The position numbers and the translations under genes were made by a program. A stretch of DNA of 64,000 bases, from the NCBI GenBank assembly GCA_016630955.3, contig CM049991.1, forward strand, positions 496,001-560,000. Reading direction: 5' to 3'. Origin of the DNA: Didymella arachidicola. Lineage: Eukaryota; Ascomycota; Dothideomycetes; Pleosporales; Didymellaceae. Of the stretch, positions 11,559-22,774 are shown one piece after another. Below the pieces are notes generated by a model. The model did not search any database. It was given only the letters and a program-made list of their open reading frames with translations, and was not told the DNA's origin. Each line of letters opens with the position of its first letter. Positions within the stretch are counted from its first letter, which is position 1.

Positions 11559-12538
11559 GGCGACAGGTGGGGTTGCGTGGAGATGGCTAAACCTCAGCTC
11601 CAAATATGTTCGCGAATGCAGGATCTCCCGTGAAGTTATAAGAAAGTGAAAGGATCAAATAGCTGTCAGAAGCTGACGCTCGGACCAGGGCGCAGCGTCA
11701 GCCCAGAGCGCAAGACGAATTCGTGATACTTCGATTTGGCGGCGTGTGTTGCGGTTGGACGTATGCAGAGCGGCGAGCGCTAGTGAGGCCTTTGTTCAGG
11801 ATATCTACAGACCATGTGACAGCTCGCAGAGTCCTCGTGGTATCTATCGATGGGATCGCCCTGCACTTTGGGCGGTGTAGAGGCGAGTGATCCTGACATG
11901 GTGGGATGAATACCTTGGTGGCGCAATGCGCGTGAAGGGCTGGGCGGCGGAAGCCAAGGGAAACGATGCTATTTACCGAATGGCGCGCGATCTTCGTGGA
12001 GGCGGCGATTGGTGGTCTAGAACTATTTCAGGGCCCTGCTGCTTTTTGGCATCGCATCTAGCGATTGTTGTGTTCATGCGATCCACCATCTAGAGAAAGT
12101 GAGTGGTTTATCTGCCTGGTGGTGGTGAGTGTGCGGTGTCGACTTTTGCGGGGAAGGCATTGCTCCGGTCAAATCAGCGGGCAATCACGAGACAGCCTCT
12201 CGAGACCTGAATAGCACTGTTTCAGCCATCGTTGTGTCCCCATCTTATGGCACAGTCCTTCATTGTCATCAAACTCGAAGGCAATAGATCGAGATCGATG
12301 ACTTTGCAATCGCCGCATGCTCACTCGCAAAGTCCACGCCCGCCGAGTACAGCTTTAGGCCCGAGCTGCCAATGCACTCCAGCTGTTATCTCTCCAGAAG
12401 CTGGGCTTGGCGGCAAGTAACCCACTGACCGCTCGGTCTTGTTTGCTCCAAGCATGAGGTCCGTAATGCCACCGTTCGCGAAAACATATCCCAAGTCACC
12501 CATGACCTGCCCCACGGCTCACCGTTGAGCTTTAGGCT
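11559..12538. other. Intergenic between divergent genes
   Basis: This is the upstream region of the antiporter (minus) and of the APH-like gene (plus). A weak plus-strand frame around 12232-12420 contains an IVIKLEGN string faintly like the N-lobe start of APH-family proteins, and may be a decayed 5' part of the next gene. Otherwise nothing recognisable. Confidence 0.4.
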
Positions 12539-13790
12539 ATGTATGAAGGGAGCATTACTACGATGGCCTCCACATGTCCGTATAATAAGCAAATTATCAT
12601 TTCCAACTTCGCTGATCATTTGGTCAAATCTAGGACTTCAAGTCAAGAAAGTTGTCCGGCCAGTCATCAGCTAAAAGTCTATCAAATGATACCACTACCG
12701 TTGTGCGTAATGAGATGGACAATGAGTGAGACATGCTTGATGCGCGTCAGCCTTCCCGTCGATCCACGTCTCAAGACTGAGTCCGAGGTTGCTACTATAG
12801 AGTTCGTGCGACAAAACACGTCGCTCCCTGTACCTCGGACCATCGCTTTTGATGCCAACAACGAGAACGAGCTGGGCTTCGAGTGGATTCTGATGGAAAT
12901 GATGCCCGGTGTTACCTTGGGTAAACGATGGCGAAAGATGTCATGGGGCGCTAAAGAGGATATCGTCAAACGTCTTGTCGAACACCAGGCGCGACTCTTC
13001 GAACACCTCTTTCATGGAATCGGAAATATCTTCAACCCGGAGGGTGCAGCTACTCTTGGTTCTTTCACCATTGATCGTATGGTGTCTCTTATCTTCTTTT
13101 GGGGTGATCACCTTGGACACAATGTTTCTCGAGGGCCATTCACATCAAGTCATGACTGGCTGGGGGCACGGTTACGGTTTGTCCTCACTGATCAGCAGCG
13201 CATTCTCGATACCACTTGTGATGAGGACGAGGTCGAAGACGCCGAGTTGGCGCTCGATCTGGCGAAGAAGCTGCTCGAAATCCTTCCCACCATCTTCCTG
13301 CCCAACGTCACTGCGAGCGAGCCGAGCATACTCTTTCACGACGATTTGTCCATGCACAATATCATGGTCGATGGCAATGGACGGCTGACTGCTGTCATCA
13401 ACTGGGAGTGTGTGTCTGCCATGCCGTTGTGGAGAGCTTGTCAGCTGCCCGCGTTATTTGACGGGCGGACACGAGAGGAGAAGCCCATCAAAGAGATTTA
13501 CGCCGCTGATTCAGACGAGGAAGACGCAAAAGATGACGACGGGCTTGACAATGAGGGGATAACGGATCTGTACTGGGAACATGGAGTATGAGATGACGCA
13601 GCTGCGCAAGCTGTTCCTCACGGAGATGCAGAGAGCGCAGCCTGATTGGGTCGCCATCATGAGGGACAACAGCCTCAAGGCCGACTTCGAGAAGGCTGTG
13701 CACAATTGCGACAATGGGATGGCGGCTAAGATTGTCAAGCGGTGGGTCGACGCGTTAGCGGTTGGGGATGTGCGAAGCCTGGTCGCTTAG
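12539..13790 (+). pseudogene. APH-family phosphotransferase-like gene, frameshifted near its 3' end
   Basis: The frame from 12539 to 13591 resembles fungal APH/choline-kinase-like proteins from LMRVSLPVDP onward (N-lobe, then PVPRTIAFD, GFEWILMEMMPG). The catalytic loop LFHDDLSMHNIMV keeps the H-x-D-x4-N pattern. The following metal-binding Asp of the usual DWE triad is Asn here (VINWE). The frame stops after LYWEHGV, while the family-like C terminus (MEYEMTQLRKLFLTEM...) continues in another frame from 13581 to 13790. This pattern suggests loss of two bases near 13578-13582. The first 65 or so residues look non-homologous, so the 5' end may also be decayed. Both the lost Asp and the frameshift argue for a pseudogene, although a sequencing error could explain the shift. 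Confidence 0.65.
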
Positions 13791-13987
13791 CTTAACACGT
13801 AGTCGCGCTCAGCGACTCGGTCAAGTATATCATTGCGACGGCTTTTCCAAAATCAAACACGCTCCCTCACGCCGCACACGCGCCAGACCAGACGCCTCCC
13901 CCCAAACCCAGCCAAACCGTAAAAAAAAAAAGACCATACTTCTCATCTTCTACACCCCCACCATCTCACTCCAGCAATGCCAGCCCC

Positions 13988-15881
13988 TCAAACGGTAATA
14001 GTATACTCGACACTATTCCCCGCCTCCCTCGGATAAAACTCAATCGTAAACGTCGTCGTCTGGCCCTGCGCCCTCACCGCGTCCAACACACTCGACTTGA
14101 GAATAACATTCTTATCGTCCCAATCAAACGACCCATACGTCATCCGCCCCTGCTGCAGCGGCCCAAGCACCGTTGTCCACGTGTCGAACAGATACGTGCC
14201 GTCTGCGCGCACGGCCTTGACGGTCGCGGGGCGGTTCTGGCCCGCCCAGGTAATGGGGATGGAGAGGTCTGCGCTGGTAGCGGGGAGCGCCGAGGAAGTG
14301 CGGCCTAGGACCGGGGTGGCGTATTGGAGGATGTCGACGGTGAGTTTGGCGCCGCGGTTGAATTCGAGGGTGAGGTTTGCGAGGGAGCCTGTGGGGGAGG
14401 TGGGGGTAAGGATTGTGCTGAGGAAGGAGCTTTTGAAGGTGATGTTTTGGCCGGAGACGGTGTAGTGTTGGCCTTTGGTTAGGATTTTGTTTGTTGCTGC
14501 GACGGAGATTTTCTGGAGCGTGTTGCCGTTGAAGAGGAAGGGGAGGGTTTGGTCGGCGACGGTGGTGTTTTTCTTTTGGTAGATGTATGCGGAGCTCTTC
14601 TGGCTGGTTGCTGAGCCGTCGGTTGTGCTGTCGGGGAGAGCGTTGACGATGCCTTTTTGCGCGTTGAGGTAGATGTCCAAGGCCACGGGGTCGCGCCACA
14701 GGTGCGTTGCGCGGTTGAGGAAGTCGGCGCCGTTATCCCAGAGGACGGTTGAGGTGTTGTATTTGGCTGCGGTGCGGGCGAAGAAGTCAAAGTAGCGCCA
14801 GCGCGCTGCCGTCTCAGTCGCAACGGGCGAGGCAGCCCATTCACCAATCACGATTGGGATGCCGCTGAAGTTGCCTCGCACATGTGCAATGTCCGCCTCA
14901 AGAGACGCTTTATCAGCGTCGGAGCCCCAGGTGGTCTTTCCAAAAGCCGTGAAGATGAAGTCGTATGGCGAGTAGTAGTGATACTGGATGCCCCACGGGT
15001 TCTTGTACTTGGTGTCAGGTGGCTCGAACCAGAGACTTGTTTGCTCGCCGTCCTCGCGACTGCCGACGAGGTTGACGACGCGCTTGGGGTTAAAGCCACC
15101 CGCCTGGTTGATAGCCTGGAGCATGATGTTGTTGAGTCTGTTGACTTCCTTTCCATGGGCTTCGGTCGTGCCAGGGATTTCATTGATGGTCTCAAAGGCC
15201 TGGAGCCGTTAGCAACTCGATTGACCCAATCCAACCATTCAGACTCACCACTTTCTCGCCCTTGCACGCCAGCTTCTGGCCAATCTGCACCCATGTCTTG
15301 TACAGCCTCTGCTCGATGACAGTGGTGTTGGCACCGTCCTTGGTGTAGTCTGCCCACGTCCAGCTGTCGTGGTGGACATTGGTAATCACATAGAGACCCC
15401 TCGAGGTGATCATGTCCAGGACTGTCGACACTCGCTCCAGCCAAACGGGGTCCAGTGTCCAATCCGGCGCCTGCGTCTTGTAGTGGTACGCATATGTGAC
15501 GGGCAGACGTACGCCCTTGAAGCCAGAGTTCTTGATGTCATCGAACGTCGACGCCACGACTGGTGGGTTGTTCCACGATCCTTCCTACGCGTTGTCAGTC
15601 GCCGTGCTTCGTCTTGGGCGGGGACTCTCACAGTTTCAACGGCATCGAGTGTGTTGCCCAGATTCCACCCGGGGTTCATGCCGTCAAAATGAGTCGCAGC
15701 GGTAATGGTGTTGAACTTGGCAGTGCTCGGACATGTCACAGCAGTAACATTGCCATTCGGTAGTGCTACACTCGTCAGCTACAATTCTAGAACAGTACAC
15801 GATGGACATACCCTGAGCGCCAACAAGCCCACCCTGGAGCAAAGCTCCCGCAAGTACCAAACCGGAAGCGTAGCGAGCCAT
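13988..15881 (-). CDS. Secreted glycoside hydrolase family 5 endoglucanase with C-terminal X2 module
   Basis: Four exons (15812-15881, 15632-15765, 15249-15584, 13988-15199) encode 583 residues. A signal peptide (MARYASGLVLAGALLQGGLVGAQ) ends where the first intron falls. The GH5 barrel begins FDGMNPGWNLGNTLDAVE. It shows FKGVRLPVTY, the acid/base Glu in FETINEIPGT, and the nucleophile Glu in IVIGEWAAS. Around residues 380-480 is an Ig-like X2 module (the ILTKGQHYTVSG and LTLEFNRGAKLTVDI strands), followed by a further beta-rich domain to the end. The family cleaves beta-1,4-glucan outside the cell. GH5-X2 architecture is best known from bacterial cellulases, so a bacterial origin somewhere in its history is possible. 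The start MARYAS was chosen because it begins the signal peptide. Confidence 0.92.
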
Positions 15882-16929
15882 GCTGATCAAGTTCGCGTGT
15901 CGTGCAACACTGCAGTCAGACTGAATGCCATGGCATATATACCCTCAGAAGCGCAAAGAGATTTACTATGGTATATTTCGTATTCCCATATCGGCTCCAC
16001 ACCAGACTCATCTCGGTGAAACATATCATAGGTAGGTTGAGGAATTATGGTGCCAAGATGCTCATTCGACGCGCCCCTTCATTGTACCGAATAAATGAAC
16101 CGTCGTTCGCCATCGCAGTCGGCACCGCGTGAACGCTCCATCGTTGTCGCTGTTCATATTGCGCAAGACTGCAGGACCCGGGGTGTGGGGCACCTTTGTG
16201 CCAGGGTCCCGCATGTTTACACCATGTTTCGAGTTCTCGGCTTATCGATTGGAGGACTGGTGCAGAGTTCATGTGTAAGTGGTCGTCGGCTGATCGCCAT
16301 AGGACCCCGGTTGTGCTTTACATGCAGGTCCGGGGCTCCCGGCGGGCCTTTAACCATATTACGCAGGGGCAGCTAAAGCGTTTTTCCACCAAGGACGGAA
16401 GTGAGACCGTATCCAACCATCATTCTGCACTTCTCGAACCTGCGCTGATTGCATGCAAGGGACTCGAATCTATAGCGTACGGGAAGATAAGTACAAGCTC
16501 CGCAGCCTCCGTGCCTGACTAGAGATAGCGTCTACTTTGACTTTGATTTTCGTGTTGTACATACAAGAGCTGGGATAGTGAGATGTCTGACGCGATGGAA
16601 ATAGAGGAGAGAATGTTGATTTTTAACAATGCTGATGAACTCCGCTGAACGCCGTTCAGCCAAGAGGGGTAAGACCGAGTGGGCAGCATTCGAGCTGCTA
16701 CCGTACCGTTCCTAAATATCGGTGGCCGGCGATGAAGATGGATGTTTGAAAATGCTGAATAGAATCAGGACCGTGGAGGCATTGCGTTTTCGTATTAAGC
16801 AGGGATGCCAATCTTCACGTCCAGGTTTTTGTTGTTATTTCCTTCTCTTGCGAGAATTGACCTCGCCCTCGAGATCTGCCGACTCTGGATACGAAGCGTA
16901 AGAGCGCAGCGCGACCGACTTCTTGAAGT
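15882..16929. other. Intergenic: glucanase promoter and RNA-binding gene 3' flank
   Basis: The upstream region of the GH5 gene begins at 15882 and the 3' UTR of the RNA-binding gene occupies the other end. Plus-strand frames around 16095-16520 are short and compositionally unconvincing. I see no repeat or RNA gene. Confidence 0.45.
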
Positions 16930-18216
16930 CTACTCCTGACGTGGTCGCTTGGCCCCATGGGGACTGAAGTTTTCGTGGCCGCCTTGCTGTTGCTGCTGGT
17001 TCGGGAAGAAGCCGGGGTTGAACTGTGGCTGTCCGCCAAACCCTGCGCCTCCTGGCAGTCGTTAGCATGTCTCTCTGGATTTCTGCAAGTTTTCAACGCA
17101 CCCATTCCGCCCATCATGGGCATGTTCATGCCCCCGCCCATCATGCCGCCTCCCATCATCATATTCCCACCCATGGGCATTGCGCCGCCCATGTTGTTCA
17201 TCATGCCCATGCCACCACGACCGCCGCGGTTGTTCATGCCCCCTCGCATACCGCCCATCATACCGCCGCGGCTGAAGCCACCGCCGAAGTTGTTACCTCC
17301 TCCCATCATGGGGCTGCCGCCGAAGTTTTGCATGCCGCCTTGGGCGTAGCCTCCCATCTGGCCACCCATGTTCGCGGCAGCGTTCTGGTAGTTCATGCCA
17401 CCGCCCCTGTTGTTGTTGTTGAAGCCACCTCTGTTGAAATTGCCTCTGCCATTGAATCGACCAAAGTTGCCACCACCTCGGTTGTTGAAGCCGCCCGCTT
17501 GCTGATCGTTGCGGTTTTTATCGCGCGCAGGCACGTCTTTTGGTAGTGTCTTGAAGGGGTTGTGGTGGGGCGGATTGAAGATGGCTGTGGGCTTCTTGGT
17601 GTGTGCTTGGTCCTTGAAGAGCTGTTCGATGCGGTGCTTGAGTGCCGTGGCAGCCTGCGGCGACTGGAGCTGTACGTATACTTGGCTGTAGCAGAGTCAG
17701 CTGATTTTCGTGGCTATACAAGGACCACACCCACCCCTTGCTCTTGCCGTTCACTTTGTGCTCGTTGAACGTGACCTCGTTGAGCTCGTCTTCGCAACCG
17801 CTCTGGTTCGCCCAACCGCGGATATCCTCTTCGCTGATCCACCAATTCAGGTCGTTGATCATCAATGCTGCCGTCGCGCCGGGGTCGGTTGGGCGATCGT
17901 CATCCTCGCCCTGCTTGCGCTTCGTGCCCTGCTGCTGCGGCGCCTGTTTGTGCACATCGTGGCCTGAGCCGCCGGTGCTCGAGATGTGCTGTACTGTGTT
18001 GTCCTGCTGCGCGCCGCCGGTCGCCGGGGTTGCCGAGCTCGACTGCACACCTGCTGTGTTGTCCTCTGGCTTGGGTGCTGCCGCCGTGCTCTCGGCAATG
18101 TCTGCGTTGTCTGCGTTGGGTGCGGCGGCGTCAGGGACGGCGGTGTCGTGAGCGCCCGAGTCGTGGTACGAGTCGTCGCCGTAGATGTCGATGTCGAAGT
18201 TGTCGTCGTCGGCCAT
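16930..18216 (-). CDS. RRM protein resembling the CFIm68/CPSF6 mRNA 3'-processing factor
   Basis: Three exons (17735-18216, 17102-17685, 16930-17051) give 395 residues. The N terminus is acidic and begins with an FDIDIYGDD motif, much like the start of human CPSF6. One RRM at about residues 110-185 has the atypical NDLNWWISEEDI RNP2-like strand and the VNGKSKGQVYVQL RNP1 region, closest to the CFIm68 RRM. The rest is an Arg/Gly/Asn/Met-rich low-complexity region (RGG and GMGG repeats) ending GAKRPRQE, a probable nuclear localisation signal. CFIm68 helps select poly(A) sites. Whether this protein does so or is a more general RGG-RRM protein is inferred from the RRM only. If the last intron is retained, the frame continues to 16815 with a different tail. 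Confidence 0.85.
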
Positions 18217-19199
18217 GTTTGCTGCGGAAAGGTCAAGTGAGATCTGCAGTGAGCGAAGGCAGTGTTTGCCAGGAGGTATTCAGGGTTTCTTTGATTGGCT
18301 TGTAGGTACTGGAAGGGCCACAGTCAAGGGTCAAGGGCCAAAGTACATGCAGTTCTGTGCGCGATCTTCGAATCAGCGAGCTATAAAGACAGGGCGGCAG
18401 CATGGCAGCAGCAGGAAGGAGACGCATTGCGACCGGCGGCGGGGTGCGCGACGGAGAGAAAGCGGCGCAGAGCGAGGAATACGTACAGTACCGCGGTGCA
18501 GGCGGAGGGGGGAGCAGAAGGCGCTCAAACGCAGAAGAGACAGTCCGATCGCCTCTGGCAGATGCGGAGATGGGAAGATACAAGACGGGTGTGAAGATGA
18601 TATGACGGGTGGCCCAGTGCTCTTGCGCGTGTCTCGCTCGCCAACGCCCGCTGTTTGCGGTGCTACAGTCCCCCAGCGACTCGCGGATATGCACCACCAG
18701 CAGTGCGCGCAGCAGTGCGCGCAGCAAGGAGAGAGAAGGAGACGACAAGACGGCCACACGCGCTGGTCAGCCGCGCAATGCGCTCGGTGACGTAGGGGAG
18801 CGCCGGCGCGATGTGGGCTGCGATTAGTGCAGTGCTGGGGGGGGGGAGCGCCCTGGGGACGTCGACGGGCAGTGTCAGTAGTTGCTGGGTGTGGAGGGGG
18901 TCGGGGCGGTCAATGTGGTGGTCGAGACTGGCTGTGTGCTGGTCGACGCAGCCGTCGCGCCCATGGACGCAGGGCGGCCGACGAGGCGAGGCGGCGCTTG
19001 CACGGCTCTCGACGACTAGCCCCGATGCGGCGCTAGCTCCGTCTCCGCAAGACACCTGGCCTCGCTCCGTGCTCTCACCCTCGAGCCCGCCGCGACCCTC
19101 TGACGACCTCCTGCCACTGCCATTGCCATTGCCATTGCCTCGACGCACCACGCCCACCGCCCTCCCCACCACCACCACCACCAGCGCCCCGCCGTCGCC
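18217..19199. promoter_or_regulatory. Shared GC-rich divergent promoter region
   Basis: About 980 bp separate the divergent start codons of the RRM gene and SSS1. The sequence is GC-rich and contains short direct repeats (GCAGTGCGCGCA units near 18700, CCATTGCCATTG units near 19120). Many frames are open on both strands because of composition, but none looks protein-like. I identify no specific factor-binding site. Confidence 0.4.
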
Positions 19200-19516
19200 A
19201 TGGAGAACGTCAAGGAGTTTGCCGAGTATGCGCCGCCGCACCCCCACGCCAAACACAGCAGCAGCTAACACCGACCGCGCAGCATGCCCGCCGAGTTCCT
19301 CAAGGAGGGCACTCTCTTCATGAACCGCTGCACCAGTACGCCCCGCACGCCCTGCCCGCCACACGCCACACTGACCTCGCCACAGAGCCCGACAAGAAGG
19401 AGTTCATCCGCATCTCGCAGGCCGTCGGCATCGGATTCCTGATCATGGGCGTCATCGGCTACATCGTCAAGCTGGTGCACATCCCCGTCAACAACATCCT
19501 CGTCGGTGGCTCGTAG
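19200..19516 (+). CDS. SSS1: Sec61 translocon gamma subunit
   Basis: Three small exons (19200-19225, 19283-19335, 19386-19516) encode a 69-residue tail-anchored protein. The reconstructed sequence runs MENVKEFADMPAEFLKEG, then NRCTKPDKKEFIRISQAVGIG, then a single hydrophobic helix FLIMGVIGYIVKLVHIP, and ends NNILVGGS. This is the complete SecE/Sec61-gamma family pattern: an amphipathic helix followed by a membrane clamp helix bracing the Sec61 alpha channel. It acts in the ER membrane during cotranslational and post-translational import. Exon junction phases agree exactly. The ATG sits in a good CGCC context. The gene is too fragmented to appear as one long frame. Confidence 0.96.
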
Positions 19517-20044
19517 ACGCCCGCCGACCTGTTTCGCTTTCGAATTCCGACCTTGCATGCCCGCCGCCGGGCTTTCCATCTATTACGCCACTTTACCGGG
19601 GACACGTCGACAAAAGGAGGGACGGAGACGCTGGAGCACACTTGTACGAGCAGAGGCATTGGGGTCGAAAAGCTGTACATTAGGGACACTGGCAACGGGA
19701 GTTTGATATACCAATGAGATACCTGCGCTAGCCGTGCGCGAGACCACAGCACAAGACACAGACAGCACGCACGCGACCACACGCACACAGCAGAATAGCT
19801 TGAAGTGATGACAACAACGTCAAGCCAGACGCGAAGCAGCCGAGGTCAATGAGGACACATGTAAATGGCTTGCAACAAAATGTGCGCCCAGCTTGCCTGA
19901 CCTATGTACCACGCTCCCCCAAAGCACTCACGTGGCGAGCAGCGGCCGTGAGCGTTCATGTCAATCGTCATCCTCCCATTCGTCGTTGTCATACCACGCC
20001 CCCCAAAGCACTTACGTGGCGAGCAGCGGCCGTGAGCGTTCATG
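19517..20044. other. Convergent 3' flanks with part of a tandem duplication
   Basis: This lies between the SSS1 stop and the WD40 gene stop. It contains one downstream copy of the duplicated end of the WD40 gene (listed separately) and no other recognisable element. Confidence 0.5.
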
Positions 20045-20075
20045 TCAATCGTCGTCCTCCCATTCGTCGTTGTCG
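19907..20075. repeat. 84/85-bp tandem duplication spanning the end of the WD40 gene
   Basis: Two near-identical units lie at 19907-19991 and 19992-20075. The second unit holds the last codons and TGA of the WD40 gene (tail DNDEWEDDD). The first, lying beyond the stop, carries a silent relic of the same coding end. The units differ at only a few positions, so the event is recent. After the stop, each unit has a GTAAGT or GTGAGT sequence on the minus strand. Confidence 0.9.
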
Positions 20076-22302
20076 TACCACGCCGGCTGTCGCCTTGACC
20101 GCCCCTCCGCACTTCTGTACAGCCTCTCATCATGCTGCAGCTGCGCATTGACTCTTCGCCCAATCTGCGGCTCGGCCTCGTCGTCGTCCAGCCCATCGTT
20201 CCAGCTGTGCACCGTGCATGTTCCTTGGGAAGTGCCCCATCCGTTCCAGGACGTGGCTAGCACACATTAGTACTTCCCATGGCAACAAATCCAAAAGCAA
20301 AACACATACCAGCAATCAACGGCGCGTTGGGATGCCAACTCGCGTCGCGCACGCACGTCATCCAGTTCCCACCGTTGCGGCCCCAGTAATCGTACGTCTC
20401 GGCCAACAGCTCTGGATCCCGCGGCCGACTGTTCTTCGTCGCCTTCAACACGTTCACCTTGCCCGCCAGCGTGGCGTCCAGGTTCCAAATGTACACGCTC
20501 CCATCGTAGCTCCCGCTGTACACATAGCGACTGTCCGTGCTACCGGGCGGACTGAAGTGGCAGCGGATCAGCGTCTTGAGCACCTTGTGCCCTCGGAACG
20601 TCACCAGCGAGCAGTCGTGCGGATGGGGCCGGAAGTTGCCAGGGTCGTATGCGTTGGAGCGGTACTCGAACCGCGTCGTGTACTGGTGCGGGTCGATGCG
20701 GTCAGCCTTTTCTTTGCTCATCATCTTGCGCAGATCCCACAGCTTGGCCGTCTGGTCCTTGCCGTTGGACAGCACGTAGCGCCCGTCGCCTTTGCTGTCG
20801 ACGTACGTCAGACCCTCGGTGTGGCCCAGGAAGACGCCGGCCTCGCGCCCGTCGCCCATCGACCGCCTGTCCCACACCTTGAGCGTCGTGTCGTCAGAGC
20901 CCGAGTAGAGAATGTGCGGCGATTGCGAGTCGCCGAAACAGACGGCGTTGACGTCGTCTTCGTGGCCGGGGATCCGCAGAACAGACTGTCGTCGCTCAAT
21001 GTCGTACACGTAGACGCTGTTGTCGCCGGTGCCGGCTACGATCTCGCGGCCGTCGCCTGAGAAGCGGATGGACCAGATGCCGAAGTAGGTGTGAAATCCG
21101 CGAGGTGTGCCAGTGCCGAGGTGCGAGAAGTCGAGCAGGTTGGGCTCCGAGTCGTCGGCGGGATCTGTGCCTGCGAGACATACTATGCTGCGGATCGAAC
21201 TGTATGCGAGGAAGCGGTTGTCTGGACTGAGCGAGGCGTCTGTGATTGTCCATTGGCCATAGGGGTAGACGACAGACTAGCATAATCAGCATGGTTCTTG
21301 CCTGAGCTACAAGGTTTGCCACTCGCCTTGTAGTACTTCCAGTCGTACGGGTTCGATGTATCGTACATCCTGACCCGAAAGTCCTGCGCGCACGAGAAGA
21401 AGAAGTTGCCATCATCCGAGAACTGGCCCGAGTAGCAGCGCGCATTGTAGTGGATGATGGTGTCGGCGACCGACTCGGGGATCATGTCCTGCCGCATCAG
21501 CTGCGTGGCGTTCTTCTGGCGGCCCTCACTGCCCAAGCCCAGCTCTCTTCGCATAATGTTGTATGCTAACCGCTTCTTCCTCTTGACAGTGTCCTCTTGG
21601 CGTGAATTTGACCCAAAGAGGCCGCCGTTCATCAGCTCTTGCCCCCGCTCGCTCGGCACCTTCTCATACAGCGCCTCGCCACGTGCACGCCGGGCTCGTC
21701 TGCTGCTCCTCGACCCTGCCATATCATAGCCGGTGCCTGGGTCGCTGTCCTCCTCGTCGTCGTCATCCACTCGTACGCGCCGCGCTGCTGCCAGTGTTGT
21801 AAAGTTAGAGGCGAATATCTGGCCCAGCCCTGCGTTGCCGAGCAGCTCCATGATCTGGGCGCGGGTGATGTATACCGGTCGCTGTGCACCCTGACCGGCT
21901 TCTTCTTCTTCTTCTTCTTCTTCTTCCTCCTCTTCATCATCCTCTTCGCCCTCCCCGTCCTCGCCTTCAGCCTCTTCGTCATCGTCGTCGTCGTCATTTG
22001 TGGACTCGAACACCAGCTCCACCCCACTCAGATTGCTCAGATGTTCGGCGGCGTCTGCACAGCGTCAGCACTCTATGGAAATTTCCTACAGACACAAAAA
22101 GATACACACCATGGAAGCTCATGTCGAAATCGTCGTCTCCCTCCTCTCCGCTGCCTTGCGAGGCGGGAACGTACTCCATGTCGTCATCGTCCTCCTCCTC
22201 GGTCTCAGCCTCTCGCCAGAACGGATCGCTCGGGTTGTAAGTAACCGTTCGTGCGTCGTCGCCGTCACTCGGCGGGCTCGTGGGCGCATGCGAGGAGCTC
22301 AT
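20045..22302 (-). CDS. WD40-repeat protein of the DCAF11/LEC14B family
   Basis: Four exons (22110-22302, 21327-22054, 20310-21276, 20045-20256) give 699 residues. An acidic N-terminal region includes a poly-Glu run of about twelve residues encoded by CTT/TTC triplets on the plus strand. Seven WD-type blades follow, for example DFRVRMYDTSNPYDW, DNSVYVYDIERR, HEDDVNAVCFGDSQSPHIL, DDTTLKVWDRRSM, KDQTAKLWDLRKM and YDGSVYIWNLD. The order and the phrases GHTEGLTYVDSKGDGRYVLSN match the LEC14B/DCAF11 family, substrate receptors of CUL4-DDB1 ubiquitin ligases. Substrates cannot be read from sequence. The second intron uses a GC donor (AAG|GCGAGT), the only one that preserves the frame. The tail is Asp/Glu-rich. 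Confidence 0.93.
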
Positions 22303-22774
22303 TCTGAATTTACCGCCTCCAAAATGTCGAAATGGCGCGGGGAATGCTTCAAAGACGACATCGACTCGACGCGGGAGCTTTGATAGCTCGACCGATAGGC
22401 TGCCCGGTAGCTCCTGCCGTTGCGGAGATGCCGCTTATCTCCTATTTCCGTATGCTACATGGAACCTCCATCGACGACCACAACTTTGAGATCATCAATT
22501 GCCAGCACAATGCGACTGGAACTTCAGCACATCAGCCAGTAGTGAGAATTGACCGAGATCATCGAGGCGCCTGTCAGGCGCTGCAACTCGATGCAGCCGG
22601 CACCTACCCCACGCTGCTCAGCCCCGCGATGATCTGAGCCGCATCAGGCTCTTGAACAGCTTCGTTACTCACAAAGGGAGCTACAACTTGAGAGGCAGAA
22701 ATCATTACTACGTCTTTCCAACTTTTCTTGGCTGACTCAGCTTGACTCACTTTTCACGATCTTTGCGGGTTGCA
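22303..22774. other. Intergenic between divergent genes
   Basis: This is the upstream region for the WD40 gene (minus) and the HET gene (plus). A plus-strand frame around 22332-22637 is short and not protein-like. Confidence 0.45.

Noticed and set aside
18390..19330. Several long overlapping frames on both strands
   Set aside because: The region is GC-rich and stop-poor; none of the translations is protein-like, and it is the divergent promoter of two confident genes.
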